The notes below the pieces were generated by a model. The model did not search any database, was not told where the DNA came from, and saw nothing but the letters and a program-made list of their open reading frames with translations. From Panagrolaimus kolymaensis (lineage: Eukaryota > Nematoda > Chromadorea > Rhabditida > Panagrolaimidae), in contig JAJQJQ010000018.1 of NCBI GenBank assembly GCA_028622995.1, positions 3,472,001 through 3,536,000 on the forward strand: a stretch of 64,000 nucleotides of DNA, written 5' to 3'. Below, one piece after another: positions 1-13,142 of this stretch. Numbering within the stretch: position 1 is the first letter of the stretch; every line of letters begins with the position of its first letter. Position numbers and translations under genes: made by a program.

Positions 1-3000
1 TTTTATCCAATTCACAATTTTCATATTCCCTTTCACCTTCGTTTTGGAATGTAACGATAACGAAACCGACGAAAATATTCATCATGAAGAAGGCCTAAAA
101 AAATATTGGAGTAACAAACCTAAACAAAAAACTGATGGGCTTACAATAACGACGATAAATGAAATAAAGAAAATTGCAATTCCTTGACGAGCATTATGAA
201 CAGGGCCCCGATCTTCTTCATTCGAATTTATAGCAACGTATAATAAACTAAAAATAAAAACTTTATTTTACTAATTTCTCAAATATTAGCTTACTCAGGC
301 CATCCTTCAAAAGTGGAAACAACAAAAAGTGAAATCATTGCATCCATGACATTATCAAAATGAAAATCATTCCTCGTCCAAATTCGATGAGTTCTCAATG
401 GTTTACTTGGATCACCTTCTTCATACATAATAAATTCTCCTCTGCATTCAGCTTCAGTCATTTTGGATAAATCATTACATGAGAAAAATGTTCCCTTGAA
501 TAATTGGACTCCAATAATGGCAAACATGAATTGAAGCATGAATGTGACTAACATAATATTACCGATAGTTTTAACTGCAACAATAACACATTGTACAACA
601 TGTTTTAAACCTTTGGCTCGATTAATAGCTCGAAGAGGACGTAAAACACGAAGGACACGGAGAATTTTTACTACCGAAATGGCGTCTGAAAAAATTTAAG
701 GGATAAGCTTTAATTTTATGCAAAAGGAGTTAATTACCTGATTTTAATACGAATGAAATCAAAGAAACTGCAACGACAAGAATATCGAGCAAGTTGAAAG
801 CATTTCGACAAAATGAACCTTTATGGAATATTAAACCATATACTGCAACTTTAAGGGTAATTTCGACAGTAAACACGGTGGTGAAAAAATAATCGAAATA
901 ATTTAAAATTGTATTACGATATGATTGAGCTTGTAATGGATCTTCTGCAGCAAGCATAGCACTGGAAACCAAAATACACACAAGGACGCTGTTGGTGAAA
1001 TAAGAATGATTAATAATTTTGTTGCAAAATACTCGAAATGGATTTGTATGTGATAAAATAAATAACGAAGATGCTTTTGGAATGGGCTTTGTTTGTTTAA
1101 GAGTTGGAAGTTGGGACATTCGTCTTGGACGAGCCCCACCAAGTCCATCAGGATCAAGATCATCTTCGTCATCCTCACTGAAAATTAATTTTTTCGTTAT
1201 TGTTTTTATATTTTGAATTATAAACTTACTTTCCCGCTATTCTAACATCTTCATTACCATTTTCATCATATTTTTCTTCTTCATAATCCTCTTCCGCTTC
1301 ATCAATTTCTAATTCCGTTTGCTCTTCTTCTTTTTCTGCATTTGTTAAACTATCTGCATCTGCCAAGTTATCCACAGCAATAGCCAAGAACACATTTAGC
1401 AAGATATAATTACCACAAATAAACAGAACTATGAAATAAATGGATACTAGCACTCCTAATGTTCCAACACCACCAAATGATTCAATGCCATTATACATAA
1501 CCGTATTCCAATCTTCACCAGTCAATATTTGAAATACCGTAAGTAAAGCTTGAGTAAAAGTATCAAAATTTGCACGTGGTTTGGGCATAGCTGGATTAAA
1601 ATTGAATTTTCCACCAAATACTTGCATTCCAAGTAAAGCAAAAATAACGATGAATAAGAAAAGTAGCAACAATAAAGACATGATAGATCTCAGAGAATTT
1701 AGTAGAGATGAAACCAAATTTCGAAGTGAATGCCAATATTTTGTTACTTTAAATATTCTCAATAATCTTGCTGAACGAAGAACAGAAACACCCAAAGGTT
1801 TCATGAGTTCAAAATATACAAGTATAAATTCGATAATAGAACTAATAACGACAAAGCAATCAAATCGATTAAATTGTGAGGTTGTATAATTTGTAAGGCC
1901 TAATGAATACATTTTAAGAAGCATTTCTAATGAGAATAATATAACAAAAACTAAGTTTGCGGCAGCTAAAAAAGGTAAACTTTTATTATTTTTAAAATTA
2001 TTAATCGAATTTCTTACTTTGAAAATGATCGAGCCATGGATCTTGCCCGTAATGTTCGGAAGTAAGTACCAAAGTATTAAGTAAAACAAGAACAATAACA
2101 AGCCAATAAAAGCTTTGACTTTTAACTAATTTGCGACATGTTCTTCGACAACGACGATTCCATTTTTGAAATCTTTTAAATTTTGGTCCATACCATGTAT
2201 GTTTTTGCTCTTCTACCCGTTCTTCACCCTCTTCATCAATATCATCTACACCATCTGCAAAAACTATGTTTTAAATTTTATTTAAATAAACTTGACGAAC
2301 CATTAAATTGTTGCTCATCTTCAGCTTGTTCATCATCATTTACAGGTTCAATATCTTCTGCTTGAGTTATCCAATCAAGATAACCTTTTAAATCTTCTTC
2401 AAGCTGTTGTTTTTCACGAAATTTTTGAAATAAACCTCGGGCTCTTGCTTTTTCTCTTTCCTTAGAAAATTCCCTTAAAAATAAAAAATTAATAAGCGTT
2501 TAAAAAAGTAAATAAGTTACGAACCCTGAGAGTACACCCAAGACTAAATTGAGCACAAAAAATGATCCGAGAATAACTAAAGTAACAAAATATATCCATG
2601 GCCATTCTCGACCTACTGCATCATTAACCCAATATAAAACATCGGTCCAACCTTCAAGGGATACGCATTGAAAAACTGTGAGCATAGCAAGACCAAAATT
2701 ATCAAAATTTGTTATTCCATTATTAGGGCCTATCCAACTTGTATTCGAGCTACAAACCCATCGATTTGCAGCTAAATTTGCTAATGCTCCTGTTGGTTCA
2801 CAATGATAAGATGAGGATGAAAAGCCACAAGGTGATGGATCAGTTTGAGCAAAGTTTCCTGTTTCACTATCTACACAAGTTGAATGTAATTTACCACAAA
2901 ATAATTCAAGGCCAATAATAGCATATATAATAATAACAAACATAACTAATAATGCGATATGCAATAATGGAATCATGGCACGTAAAATAGCATTTAAAAC

Positions 3001-5885
3001 AACTTGTAAACCTATAAAAAATTGTAATAAAATTTAAAAATTTGCATAACTTCAAAAAATTTATCTTACTTGGAACACCGGAAACCAGCCTCAAAGGTCG
3101 AAGTACACGAAATGCTCTCAAAGCTTTTACATCACCTTGAACACCTTGAATATTTAATCTTGAAAGCAAGGTGCTCACTAATCTAAAACATAATTTCATG
3201 ATTTTAATCAAATTATTTGTGATAAGTAAATTACCCAATAACGACGATAATAAAATCGAGTATATTCCATGCATTTCGAAGATATGCTCCAGAATGAAAT
3301 AAAAAACCCATAGCTACTACTTTTAAAACGCATTCAATTGTGAATACAACAATGAATAAATATTCAACTTGCTCCTGTAAAAAAATTATTTTTATAATTT
3401 CCATTTCTGTTATTTTAATTTTGTATTTTTATTTATTGATTTTTTGCAACAAAAATTTTTAGGCAAACACTTCCTCTTTTTTTAGTTTAAATTATCTGTT
3501 ATTGATTGCTTGCTTTAAGTGAACTTTTAAGTCTAAAATTTGCACATGTTATGTTTACTAAGTGAAAAAGTCAAAAACAAAAGCCAAATGCTTCTAGAAA
3601 AATAAATATTTAAGCCAGCTGGAAAAACTAAACCGTTTATATTTTAGTTTTTGAACACTTTTAAAAATGTGTATTTTGATTCTTTTGAAAAAAATTATAG
3701 AATGGGAATTTTTCAAATTCATTTTATTAATGAAAATAGTTTTTGTTTTGTTTTCAAAAATTTTCCATTTGCGTATATATTAAAAAAAATTACATTGAAA
3801 ATTACACACATACACAATGAATGACGTGGGGATGATACCAAGCCAAAGTTGCTACTATTACTATGAATTTGATGCGTAGAAAAAAAGAAAAACAACGAAT
3901 GGCGTTAAAAATGCAAAAAGGCAAGTGAGAAGAATAATTAATTTTATATTTATTCCCCTTTCTTTTTTGGTATTTTAGTTTTTATTATTTGTGTAAGTGA
4001 AAGTGAAAAAATTAAGATATGTAGCTTTCATTCTTAAAACTTTTAATTTAAATAAAAGAATTTTAAAAAACTTGTAAAAAAAGAAAGGCATTCAAAACTT
4101 ACCAAAATAGTATTTTTTGTATCTGAATCTTGTGCAGGATATGGTTGATATACGGCTAAAGCAATACAATTTGCGCATATCATTATTAAAATTAACCATT
4201 CAAATGGTCGCCATTCTGTTATAGTTATACAAGCACGTCGGATGGGATTTTGAATTGTTAGGCATAGCAGAGATCGCTCATTTCGTTCTATGGGATTATT
4301 GGTTTGACGAAGAGGTTTTCGTTGTTGCATACGACGTCGAGCGCCATCAGGCTGACTTGATGCGGCAACAGCAGCCTAAATTTAAATAAATTTTTATTTA
4401 TAAATAATTAATTCCTGATATGATATATCGTACTTGTAATGTCTGTTGCCATAAATCTGTATGCGCTGGATCATCTGATTGATGTTCTTCCTCGTCCATG
4501 GACGGCTCCATCATACTGGCGAACACTAGAATTAATTAATAAAATAATTTTTTTTGAAAACCAAAACATTTAATTTTTTAGATTTTAATGGAATTTGTTT
4601 TGATGCCTTCGATAGGTGTTGGAACTTTTCAAACTTCATAAATAAATAGAATATAAACGCGCAACAAGTGATGAAAAAAAAACTACTCTCTTTATTTTTT
4701 GCAATCTTTCTTCTTTTTTTCCTCCTTTATTTTATTTTTTCTCCGGATTTCCGTAGTCTTTTTTTGCCTGCTTAGTTTACTTGAATGAATGTAATCAATT
4801 TGTTGTTTTTCGTCGTCTACTTTTTGCTTTTTTATTCTTCTTTTTTCAACTATTTTCAAATGAGGGAACAGAAGTTAGTTAGCAAGCTTCGGTTTAATAA
4901 GAGATAAATTTTTTTCTTCTTTAACTTTTGTTGACAATAAAGAAGAAGATCGACAGACATCATCATCACCCAAAAGTCTTCCCATCTTCCTCTTTCAAGA
5001 GGATTCGTCAATATTGCTTTTATCTTATTCTTTGCGCGTTTTTCTTAAAAGTTTGCCGAAGTCTATTTATTAGAAATTTTTTTCTCAAGTTTAAATCTCT
5101 TTTCCTTTCTAACTTTTTTGTTTTAGATTATTCAATCAATTGAGCTGCTTAAAGCATTGAAAGAAAAAATAGAGATGCAAGCAACTAACTCGTCAGTCAA
5201 ACTAGGGTCATGTTTCATTTTTTGATTGTTTCAAAAAACAAAAAAAATAGACACAAGCCAATTTTCAACTATCAAAAACCTCTACTCCCATTGAAAAATA
5301 CACACACCCTCGGTGCCTCTGGGGAATTTTTTAGTCGTGGTTGGGCATGCCTTGAGTTTAAACGAAAAAAAAAGAAAAGCAAGCAAAAAAAGAAGCAAAA
5401 AGTGATTCCTCTCAAAACGTGAAGAAAAAAAGCCTTTAGTTTATTCCGCTTTTTTGACTTCTTTAGTTTCTTTCTTTTCTTTTCTTTTTTTCCTTTTGGT
5501 CGCGCCGTTAAGCTCTCCTAAGAGAAGGAATGAAGGAAGGCAAAAATGTTGATGGCTTGCAACATAAGCAGCTGTCTTTGCGCTTGAAAGATACCTCAAT
5601 AATGCTTACTTTATTTTTTCAATCAATGAAAGGTACCAAGTTAGCAGCTATGTATTTTGTTTAAAAGCTTTAAAAAGAACTCATATGGCAAGTTTAACAA
5701 CAATGACAGCCGCCACAGGGAAAAGCAAACTGATGACAATAAAAAAAATATATGAAAGAATGCACCGAAAAAAATAGTAGCAAAAAAAGCTGAACAAATA
5801 ATACCTAAGTCTCTTCAATCTCCATTCATTAGCTTTTTAAAAAAAAGGTACAACATGTGATTAAAAAAAAATTCTTACCAGACAT
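1..5885 (-). CDS. egl-19: L-type voltage-gated calcium channel alpha-1 subunit, 5' part (truncated by window edge)
   Basis: Pore-forming alpha-1 subunit of a Cav1-type channel, which carries depolarisation-gated calcium across the plasma membrane of muscle and neurons. Thirteen exons join in frame (minus strand, 5' to 3'): 5885-5879, 4525-4434, 4375-4103, 3374-3235, 3182-3070, 3011-2525, 2473-2301, 2254-2018, 1965-1230, 1177-738, 685-295, 247-145, 94-<1. That gives about 1,095 residues covering domains I, II and III. Arg-rich S4 segments are clear ([15 protein letters not shown] in [19 protein letters not shown] in III). The pore loops keep the selectivity glutamates ([26 protein letters not shown]). 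The I-II linker has the beta-subunit AID motif [14 protein letters not shown] at about residues 389-402. Domain IV and the C-terminus lie left of base 1. The first coding exon is only ATGTCTG. Exon 2 also has an internal MMEP start, so the N-terminus is less certain than the rest. Confidence 0.93.
4526..5878 (-). other. egl-19 intron 1
   Basis: A 1.35 kb intron between the 7-nt first coding exon and exon 2, by far the largest intron of this gene in the window. It is homopolymer-rich. Part of it (about 4660-5130) is T-rich on the plus strand, that is A-rich on the sense strand, unlike most other long introns here. Open frames at 4928-5143 and 5210-5422 are Lys/Phe/Ser-rich with no domain. No nested gene is supported. 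Confidence 0.55.
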
Positions 5886-7860
5886 TGTTCGCAGTTAATG
5901 TATTTTTATAGAGGCTATCTGTAGGGTAATATTATTGATGGCAGCATTAGTCTCTCCTCGGCGGCGTTTTTGTAATTAAATAATAAATACACGCAGCCGA
6001 AGAAAATATAAAATTAATAGATAAGCTGTTTTAATAAAATCACAGCTCTTTAATAATATCCGCCAATAAAAAAAGAATGGTAAAGTATCCTTCTTTAAAA
6101 ATTAAATAAAGGCGGAATAAATTTGAGTTGTTAAATATAAAATTAAAACTGAAAAATATAACAAAAATATAGCATAAAAAATATTTTTTGAGGTCAAATA
6201 TCAGCTGTCGCTTGTTTTTCTAGTGGGTTATTTAAAAAATGTCCTCGAAAATTAAGATGGAAAAATAACTAAGTAAAGAAGAGCCACATAGAAAAAATAC
6301 ATATATAACTAACTAACGGGAGGTTTTTGATGCAGAAAAGCGAATGGAAAAAAAATCTTCAATGGAATTGGCGGTGATGGTGGAAGCTTTGGATGAATGC
6401 ATCCACTAACAGAGGAAAAAAGAGATAAAAGTATAAAAATGAAAAATATAAATAAGCAGAATTTAACAAAAAAAATTCTAATAAATAATAATAAACAATC
6501 GAAGCCCTTTTTAAATATTTAAAAAACTTCAACGAACGATAATAATAATAAAAATTTGTTGAAGAAGACTAAAAAGAAAGGAATCTTTTTTTTTATTTTC
6601 TCATTTGCAAAGGCACATAAATGGAGGAGAAAATAAATTTCGATAGAATATTAAATGTGATAATAAATAAAAATAAAAAGCATGAAACGAAATTAGCCGA
6701 CGGGAAAAAGTAATTAAACTGTTAAAAACGAAAGGAAAGAAAAAATAATAAAGAAAGGTATAAACAAATGGACAAAGCAATAATTATTTTTTTAAACATA
6801 TGTATGTCTAAATTTTGTTAACACGCAAAAAGAGCCTAAAAAAATTTATAAAATCGTATCATTGTTTTTTTTTGTTGCTTAATTTCCGTTAAAGCTAAAT
6901 TTAATCTCTCAGGTTTCGGTTGGCTTTTTTTGTTTAAAAAAAACCAAAGGCAAGCAAAGAAGTAAGATATAATTGAATTTTACCTTTTTTTGTAAGCGAA
7001 GCAAACATGCAAGTAAAAGAGGAAGAAAAAAATGGTTAAAAGTCGAACATCTTAAATTGATTAAGCATACATATGTACACATATTTTTTATAGCTTTAAA
7101 ACGGAGATATCGCGATTTTACTTGAAAAATAAAAATTAAAGAACATAAAATAAGATAAAAAAAATAGAAGCCACATGAAGATTTTTGTTTTTTGAGTATA
7201 TATATATTGAATGTTATGTGGTGAGAGCTTGTCTAACATGGGGCAAGAGGAAAGAAAAAAAAAATGTCAAAAGGATAAGTGTGCGCAAGCAAGCAAGCTA
7301 AAAGACAACAACCACCACCAAGCAAAAATAAGTAAGCTAAAAGGATAAAAGAAAAATTTCAGTCACTCTTTTTTTGTTGAATGAATAAATGTATTTTTTC
7401 TTAGCTGTGTGCATTAATGATAATTAACTACACCCTCCAAATTTTAGGTTTAGTAAAAAAGAAAGTAAAAAAATATGATGTTGCTATATAAAATTCAAAA
7501 ATAAAATTTAAAAAACGCATAAAAATATTACATTATTAGAATAGAGCGGCGGGAGGCGCAATAAAAAACGTTCAAAACGCATTTTTTCTTCCTTCTTCTT
7601 TTTTATCCTTGAGTTTTATCGTTCATCTAACTAACCAAGCTAACACGGGAAGAAGAAGAAAATAGACAGCGGGCATAGAAATAAGAGGGAAAGAAAAAAT
7701 TTGAGGTGCAGCTTTACTCTACAAGAAGAGGATATTTCTCATCCTCCTACGTTTCTCGTTGTCGTAACCGTTATTTTGGTTAACGGTGGTGGTCTCTTTC
7801 ACATTTTTTTAAAGCTTAGCTTTAAGCTCGTGTGATGCACGCAGGCTTCACATTTCAGTC

Positions 7861-7886
7861 CAGCAGCAGCAACATTACTGCTGCTG
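7861..7886. repeat. CAG/CTG inverted repeat
   Basis: Three CAG units (7861-7869), an 8-base spacer and three CTG units (7878-7886) form a perfect 9-bp potential stem. It sits about 2 kb 5' of the egl-19 start. Function unknown. Confidence 0.6.
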
Positions 7887-9695
7887 CTTATTTTGTTAGT
7901 TAGCTGCTGAGTCGCATATTTTTCACTCACAAAAAGAATGCGGCAAAGCTTTAGTTGTAGTAGCTAGCTAGCTATAGAGCTCTTAGATAGCGTTGCTGTC
8001 GCCATTGCTGGACTCATTCTCTTCTTTCAGTTGCTGCCGCACCACCCTCAAGAAATATATGTATGTGAACGAGCGAACGCCTCATAGAAAGTAGCAGTCT
8101 CCACGGTTTTTCTTTAACACCATTCAAAAAAGAAAGGCGGGCATATATTTTTTTTTGTTAGTTGAAAGCTGCCAAAAAGACATGAAGAAAAAAAGAGGAA
8201 GGAGAATCTGAAGCAATATAACGCGCTCAATAGCCGCCGAGAGTGAAAAACTCTCGCATATATTTTTTTACGCCACCCTAAATTGAGTGAATTTTGGCAG
8301 CAGCAGCGGACAACGGACATTGGCGCTGAGTTTCAGATTTTTTTCTGACAAAATTTTGTTACTGCTCTTGTTTTTAACTGAATAGAAGAAAAAAAGGACA
8401 AGGAAGCTTTGACAAAGCAGCTGGCCACTAAAAAGGAAAACTTTTGGTTAGAAATGCACTGACTTGTCAATTTATTTATTTTTATTTAATAGGTTATATT
8501 TCTTTATAGTTTATAAAGTTTGCATTGTATTTTTTATTGTAGAATTTTTGGGCGCTAAAAACGTTGGAAACGCGCTGAAAAAGTATGTGTGAGTCTTTTT
8601 TTAAAGGACACTGGCTTCTTTCATTTTTTGCGGACTATAATTAAATTTATTTTTACAGCAGTTTTTTTAAAATGTGCATATTTTTTACACAAAAAAATAT
8701 TAAATTGAAAAAAGAAAACTTATGTATTGAGTCATAAGGCGGCAGCCTTTTATAAATAAGCAAAACCTTCCTTTCCTTTTTATTTTTTAAAATCTATTCA
8801 AAAAAAATTCAATTGTTTTCTTTAATTGCTGTAAACTTCCAGCATTTTTGTTGTTGTTAAATTTGTAAAGCTTTCTAAAATGTTTTGCATCCATTGTTAA
8901 AATTTCTTCCAAGTTTTAACTATTTTTGTTTCCGCTTCAATACTGCTTTTTTCGACTAACGTCGCTAATCAGCGTTTTGTTTGTCTGCTTTAGAAAAATT
9001 TATTTTCGAAGTTTAGTTTTTAAAAAACGAATATTTTAGAAACAATATTTAGATGTGACGAACAATAATTTTTTTACTATGTTCTTTAATTTCTAAAAAG
9101 AATGCTGTATTGCTTTTTTTTCTGTATATTTTTTCTGTAATTTCAATCAATAATGGTATAATTAAAATTTATTAAGGGCCCTTCCCAACATGGTAAACAT
9201 GTTTATAAAATCCACAAAAAAACAACGCCGCCTGGGCATAACGAAGTCTGCTCACTTCGCCGTAGCTAGGCTTACAAGAAGAAAATAAATCATTAAAACA
9301 TAGAGAAAAAAGAATAAAAAAAAAATTAAATAATAATAATAAACCAGGGAAAAAATAATAAAGCAAAGAATGTCAAAATAATAATTATTAAACAAAAAAT
9401 TCAGGAAAGGAAAAAAGCAATAACAAATTTAAAATAAAATAAAAATGTTAGAGCTTTAGGATCGTGAAAAAATTGTTTTAAAATATTTGACATATTGGGA
9501 AAACTTTTCATGGAAATGAAAAGAATATATTCTGGATTTACTTTATGGATGACTTTTAAAATTAATTATAAAAGTCAACAAAAGTAAGCAGAAGACAGAT
9601 GAAATTATCCACAATTCCAGTGTATCCCGCATGCATAAATATAATTTAGGTATTAGTAAAAAAATTGAAGAAAAAGGAAGCGGCATCATTTGTTG

Positions 9696-9701
9696 TTTAT
9701 T
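9696..9701 (-). terminator. Candidate poly(A) signal of the CNOT4 gene
   Basis: AATAAA on the minus strand about 82 bases after the CNOT4 stop codon, which is a normal spacing for a nematode 3' end. Confidence 0.4.
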
Positions 9702-9782
9702 TTTTGAGAGAAATTAAGAAGGAAGGGAATAAAAAATAATAAAAGTGACAGATGGAATTTGCACATAAGCTGGTTATCAATT

Positions 9783-12262
9783 TTAATTTTGACCTTGTCC
9801 ATGACTTGTTGAACTATCAAATCCAGGTGGTGGAGTTGTCATATATTTGGTTGAAAATCCTGGCGGTTCTGAACCATATGGCATATGTGTAGAATTCAAT
9901 CCACCAAAACCACCAAAATCCATTCCACTTCCTCGATACATTTGACGATGATAGGAATTATTGCTATTTTGTTGTTGTTGCTGCTGCTGCTGCTGCTGAT
10001 GTTGATGCTGTGGTTGACCATATTGATTTGGGGATGATGAAAATAAGCCTCGAGCTTCTATAGCTAAAAAAATGATTTTTTTAAATAGACAAATAAATAT
10101 ATAAATAAAAAGTTCAAACCTGTGGGTGAAACAAAAGAAACATTCACATTTGGTAATAATGCTTTAAAGGCATCTCGAGAGTCATGACCATTATTCGACG
10201 ACATCATATTGTTATATGAAGATGAGGACATTTCATTTCGGTATGGCTGATAAGCAGATGTTTCAGGTATACCTGTATGCCGAGGCATTAAAAAATCAAA
10301 TGGATTATTATTTGAATTATAATATTGCTGTTTTTCAATTGGTTGAGATGTTTGTCTGTGATAACCGATGCCAATGCTATTGGATGATGATGATTGCTGT
10401 TGCTGTTGCTGAGATGGTGGAGGAGGATTATGGAATCCATTTTGATAACTTCCAAATGGCCCGTTATGATAACTCATTTGTTGTCGCTCCATTTCCGAAT
10501 GATGAAATGGTCCATTTAAAGAATTGTGCGTGGAATTATGTGAAGAAAATGATGAAGATTGAAAGCTATCCATTGGAGATCGCTCCATTCCAAACATTAA
10601 TCTTGACATTGGACCATTCAATCGATGATGCACCATTGGATCTTCTTCAGGCTCTGGATCGTTTTCAGTTTCTTTCATCAAAGCTTCCAAACCTTTGAAA
10701 GATTCTGCAAATGGATCAAATCCTAAATCATCATCGTAATTATGAGAATTTGATCTAGATGACGGTGGCGATGGTGCCCTATTATTAACAATAACACGCT
10801 CAGGTGGATCTGGAGGAAATATTGGATCAACAATTTTAATATTTTCAATTGGCATCAACAAATCACTTTCTGTTGAATCTTCTCTAACACTTGATTTTGA
10901 TTCAGATGAATCTCGATCATGCTCATTTTCATTTTCCAGTGAACCCACAACTTGTTCATTGCTCGATTGGCCCACTTCTCGAGCGGTCGCTGCAACCCTT
11001 TCAAAATGTTCCAATCTTTCTGTTTCTTCTTTATGTGCTGCTGTTGAAGAAGCCAAAGCTTCTATTTGTTGTTGCAATTTATCTAATAATTTCTTTTCAT
11101 ATTCCGTATGTTTCCCTTGATGCATATCCTCTTTTGTAAAGCTTAATTCCGGTGGCGCCACTTCGTGAAGATACATGCATTCTTGTTTATTACACGTTTG
11201 ACCCCGCAAGAAATTAGAGCAATATTTAGTTGTACCTAATGAAGTTTTAATCATTCGACCATCAAATACTAAGCTGTTGGTTTCCTATAAAATTATTAAA
11301 TATGTTAAAAATATGTATTTAAAATTTTTAATGTAATTTACCTGAATGGTTTTAAGCGCATCTTCAAGCCTACTAAATGTGACATAAGCGGTGTGAACGG
11401 GTGCACTTCCTTGACTGCTGGGTAATGTCCCCACTGCAACTTTAACAACTTTTCCGTATTTTCCAAAATAATCTGATCTTTTAAGCATTTCTGGATCCGC
11501 AATTCTGGGGGATAATCCAACGACATAAACGAGGTTTCTTTGTAACACTCGATATGCGGATAAATGTTTTCGACATTCTGAGATATTCTTTTTCTTCTCC
11601 TTTTGTTTTTTCTTTTGTTGCATTTCCATAGGAGTAATGGGTTGAAAGTTTGCGGGATCTTCAGAGTATGGTTTTCGGCATGCTGGGCATAAACCATTCT
11701 CTTCATTCTAAATAAAATAAAATGGCATTAACCCTATTATTTATGTGAATAACTTACTTTGATTCTATGCCAACAGAAACGACAGACTTGATATTTACAG
11801 GTACATGGATAAAAACATAAGTCATCGATTTCGAGCTTTTCCAAACATAATGGACACTAAAAAAGGAATATATTTGTTTAAAGAATACAAATAATAATTT
11901 ATTTTTTTAATTAAAAATCATAAATTTCTCCAAAAGCTTTTTTTATATGAAGTTTTGAAAGTAACAAAAAAATTGCATTTCAAATATATATATTTCTTAT
12001 CAACTTTAGAAGAAAAACATCGCTAATTAAGATAAATTTCAAAACAAAATTGGAAAAGTTGTTTCAATTATGAAACCGAACGATTCAATTGAGTTATTAA
12101 TTCCAAAACAAAGACAAAAAAATTTAAAATTGCTTTAAAATAAGGCAAAATATTCATTTTTAGAGAAATGAATGAATCATGTGATTTAAAAAAATTTAAA
12201 TATCGCCCAATATGAAATAAATAACGCACCTCTCTTTCTTCTGCTGGATCTTCAACTGACAT
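9783..12262 (-). CDS. CNOT4: CNOT4/Not4-type RING E3 ubiquitin ligase
   Basis: CCR4-NOT-associated E3 ligase acting in mRNA decay and co-translational quality control; the family uses UBC4/UBE2D-type E2 enzymes. Five exons: 12262-12230, 11856-11758, 11707-11342, 11284-10120, 10063-9783; 647 residues, all junctions in phase. Domains in order: a C4C4 RING at about residues 12-57 (CPLCLEKLEIDD, then CTCKYQVCRFCWHRI, then GLCPACRKPY); a basic linker; an RRM at about 101-185 (RNLVYVVGLSPRIADPEMLK, DYFGKYGKVVKV); a CCCH finger at about 188-206 (YCSNFLRGQTCNKQECMYLHE); and a long disordered C-terminal half rich in Gln, Ser and Asn with a Gln run near residue 575. The start MSVEDPAEERE fits the short acidic leader before the RING in this family. 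A TTTTTTGCAG acceptor at about 12390 on the minus strand may mark a 5' UTR intron or trans-splice site. Confidence 0.93.
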
Positions 12263-13142
12263 CTTTTTCTTTTATGTAATAAATCACTCCGGTTCAATGC
12301 AACAACCTCAATTCTACTTTTCATTAGCGTTATAATACTTCCAGCATATAAACGTTTAGTTAAGAATTTTTTGTGATTGAACTATTCCGTAAACCTGCAA
12401 AAAAGAGCGAATGTAATTATTTCATCGATTTTATTATTGATTTTTAAATATATATTCCAAAATAGAAGACTTTAAAAAAATAACAATGAAAATTTATAAC
12501 AGATCCACGAAGTTATTTTTTTCTCCTCTCTCATAAATGAAACAGAGCCTTGTCACAATCGAACGAATGCACATACATAAGAGAAAGAAAGAGTGGAGAA
12601 TGGAATGATGGGCCGAATAAGCAAAGCAGTAGCCTGCGTCTCAAAACGAATTAATCATTGGTTTAAAAAAAATGAGGAAATTTTTTTAGACGACTTCCAT
12701 AAAAAAAATGAGTGAAAAAGCACGGATATATAAAATTTATATAAATTACGAAAAGAGGAAGCTTTTAACTATATAAAAAATAATTAAGAGATAACCAAGA
12801 ATTTGTTAACAATTTTTTATGAGCCATTTTGCTTTCTGGTATTTTTATTTGTCAATAATTTTATTCGGCTTTCTTAAAGGGCATTATTGCCTTACTTACT
12901 TTCTTTGCCATTTTGTATGATGCAAAAAACTAAACAATAACAAAAACAAAGATAAATGAGATAATTTTTATTATTGAGCAAAAAATAACTATAACTTAAA
13001 AAAATCTTAAATATGTAACATAATTCGCAGAAAATTTTAAAACTATTATTCGATATTAAAAGTTCTTGAAAAACTGAAACTGTCAAATAAAAAATTAATT
13101 ATTATTATTATACACGGCTGAAAAACAGAAATGAGATGAGAT
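12263..13142. other. Intergenic spacer, CTTNBP2NL-like to CNOT4
   Basis: About 880 bases between two minus-strand genes, holding the 3' UTR of the upstream gene and the CNOT4 5' region. A candidate AATAAA (minus strand) lies at 12967-12972. No further gene is seen. Confidence 0.5.

Larger units (their letters stand above)
5886..9782. other. egl-19 upstream region; no gene seen
   Basis: About 3.9 kb between the egl-19 first coding exon and the 3' end of the CNOT4 gene, both on the minus strand. It is very AT-rich, A-rich on the plus strand over much of 6000-7700 and T-rich over about 8340-9150. A less AT-rich patch at about 7740-8110 includes a CAG/CTG inverted repeat. The likely contents are egl-19 5' UTR and promoter or enhancer sequence, with the CNOT4 3' UTR at the right-hand end. 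No coding exon with recognisable homology was found. Confidence 0.5.

Noticed and set aside
9180..9290. Possible tRNA-like stretch 3' of CNOT4
   Set aside because: Some short complementary segments, but no recognisable GGTTCGAATCC-type B box, acceptor stem or anticodon arm.
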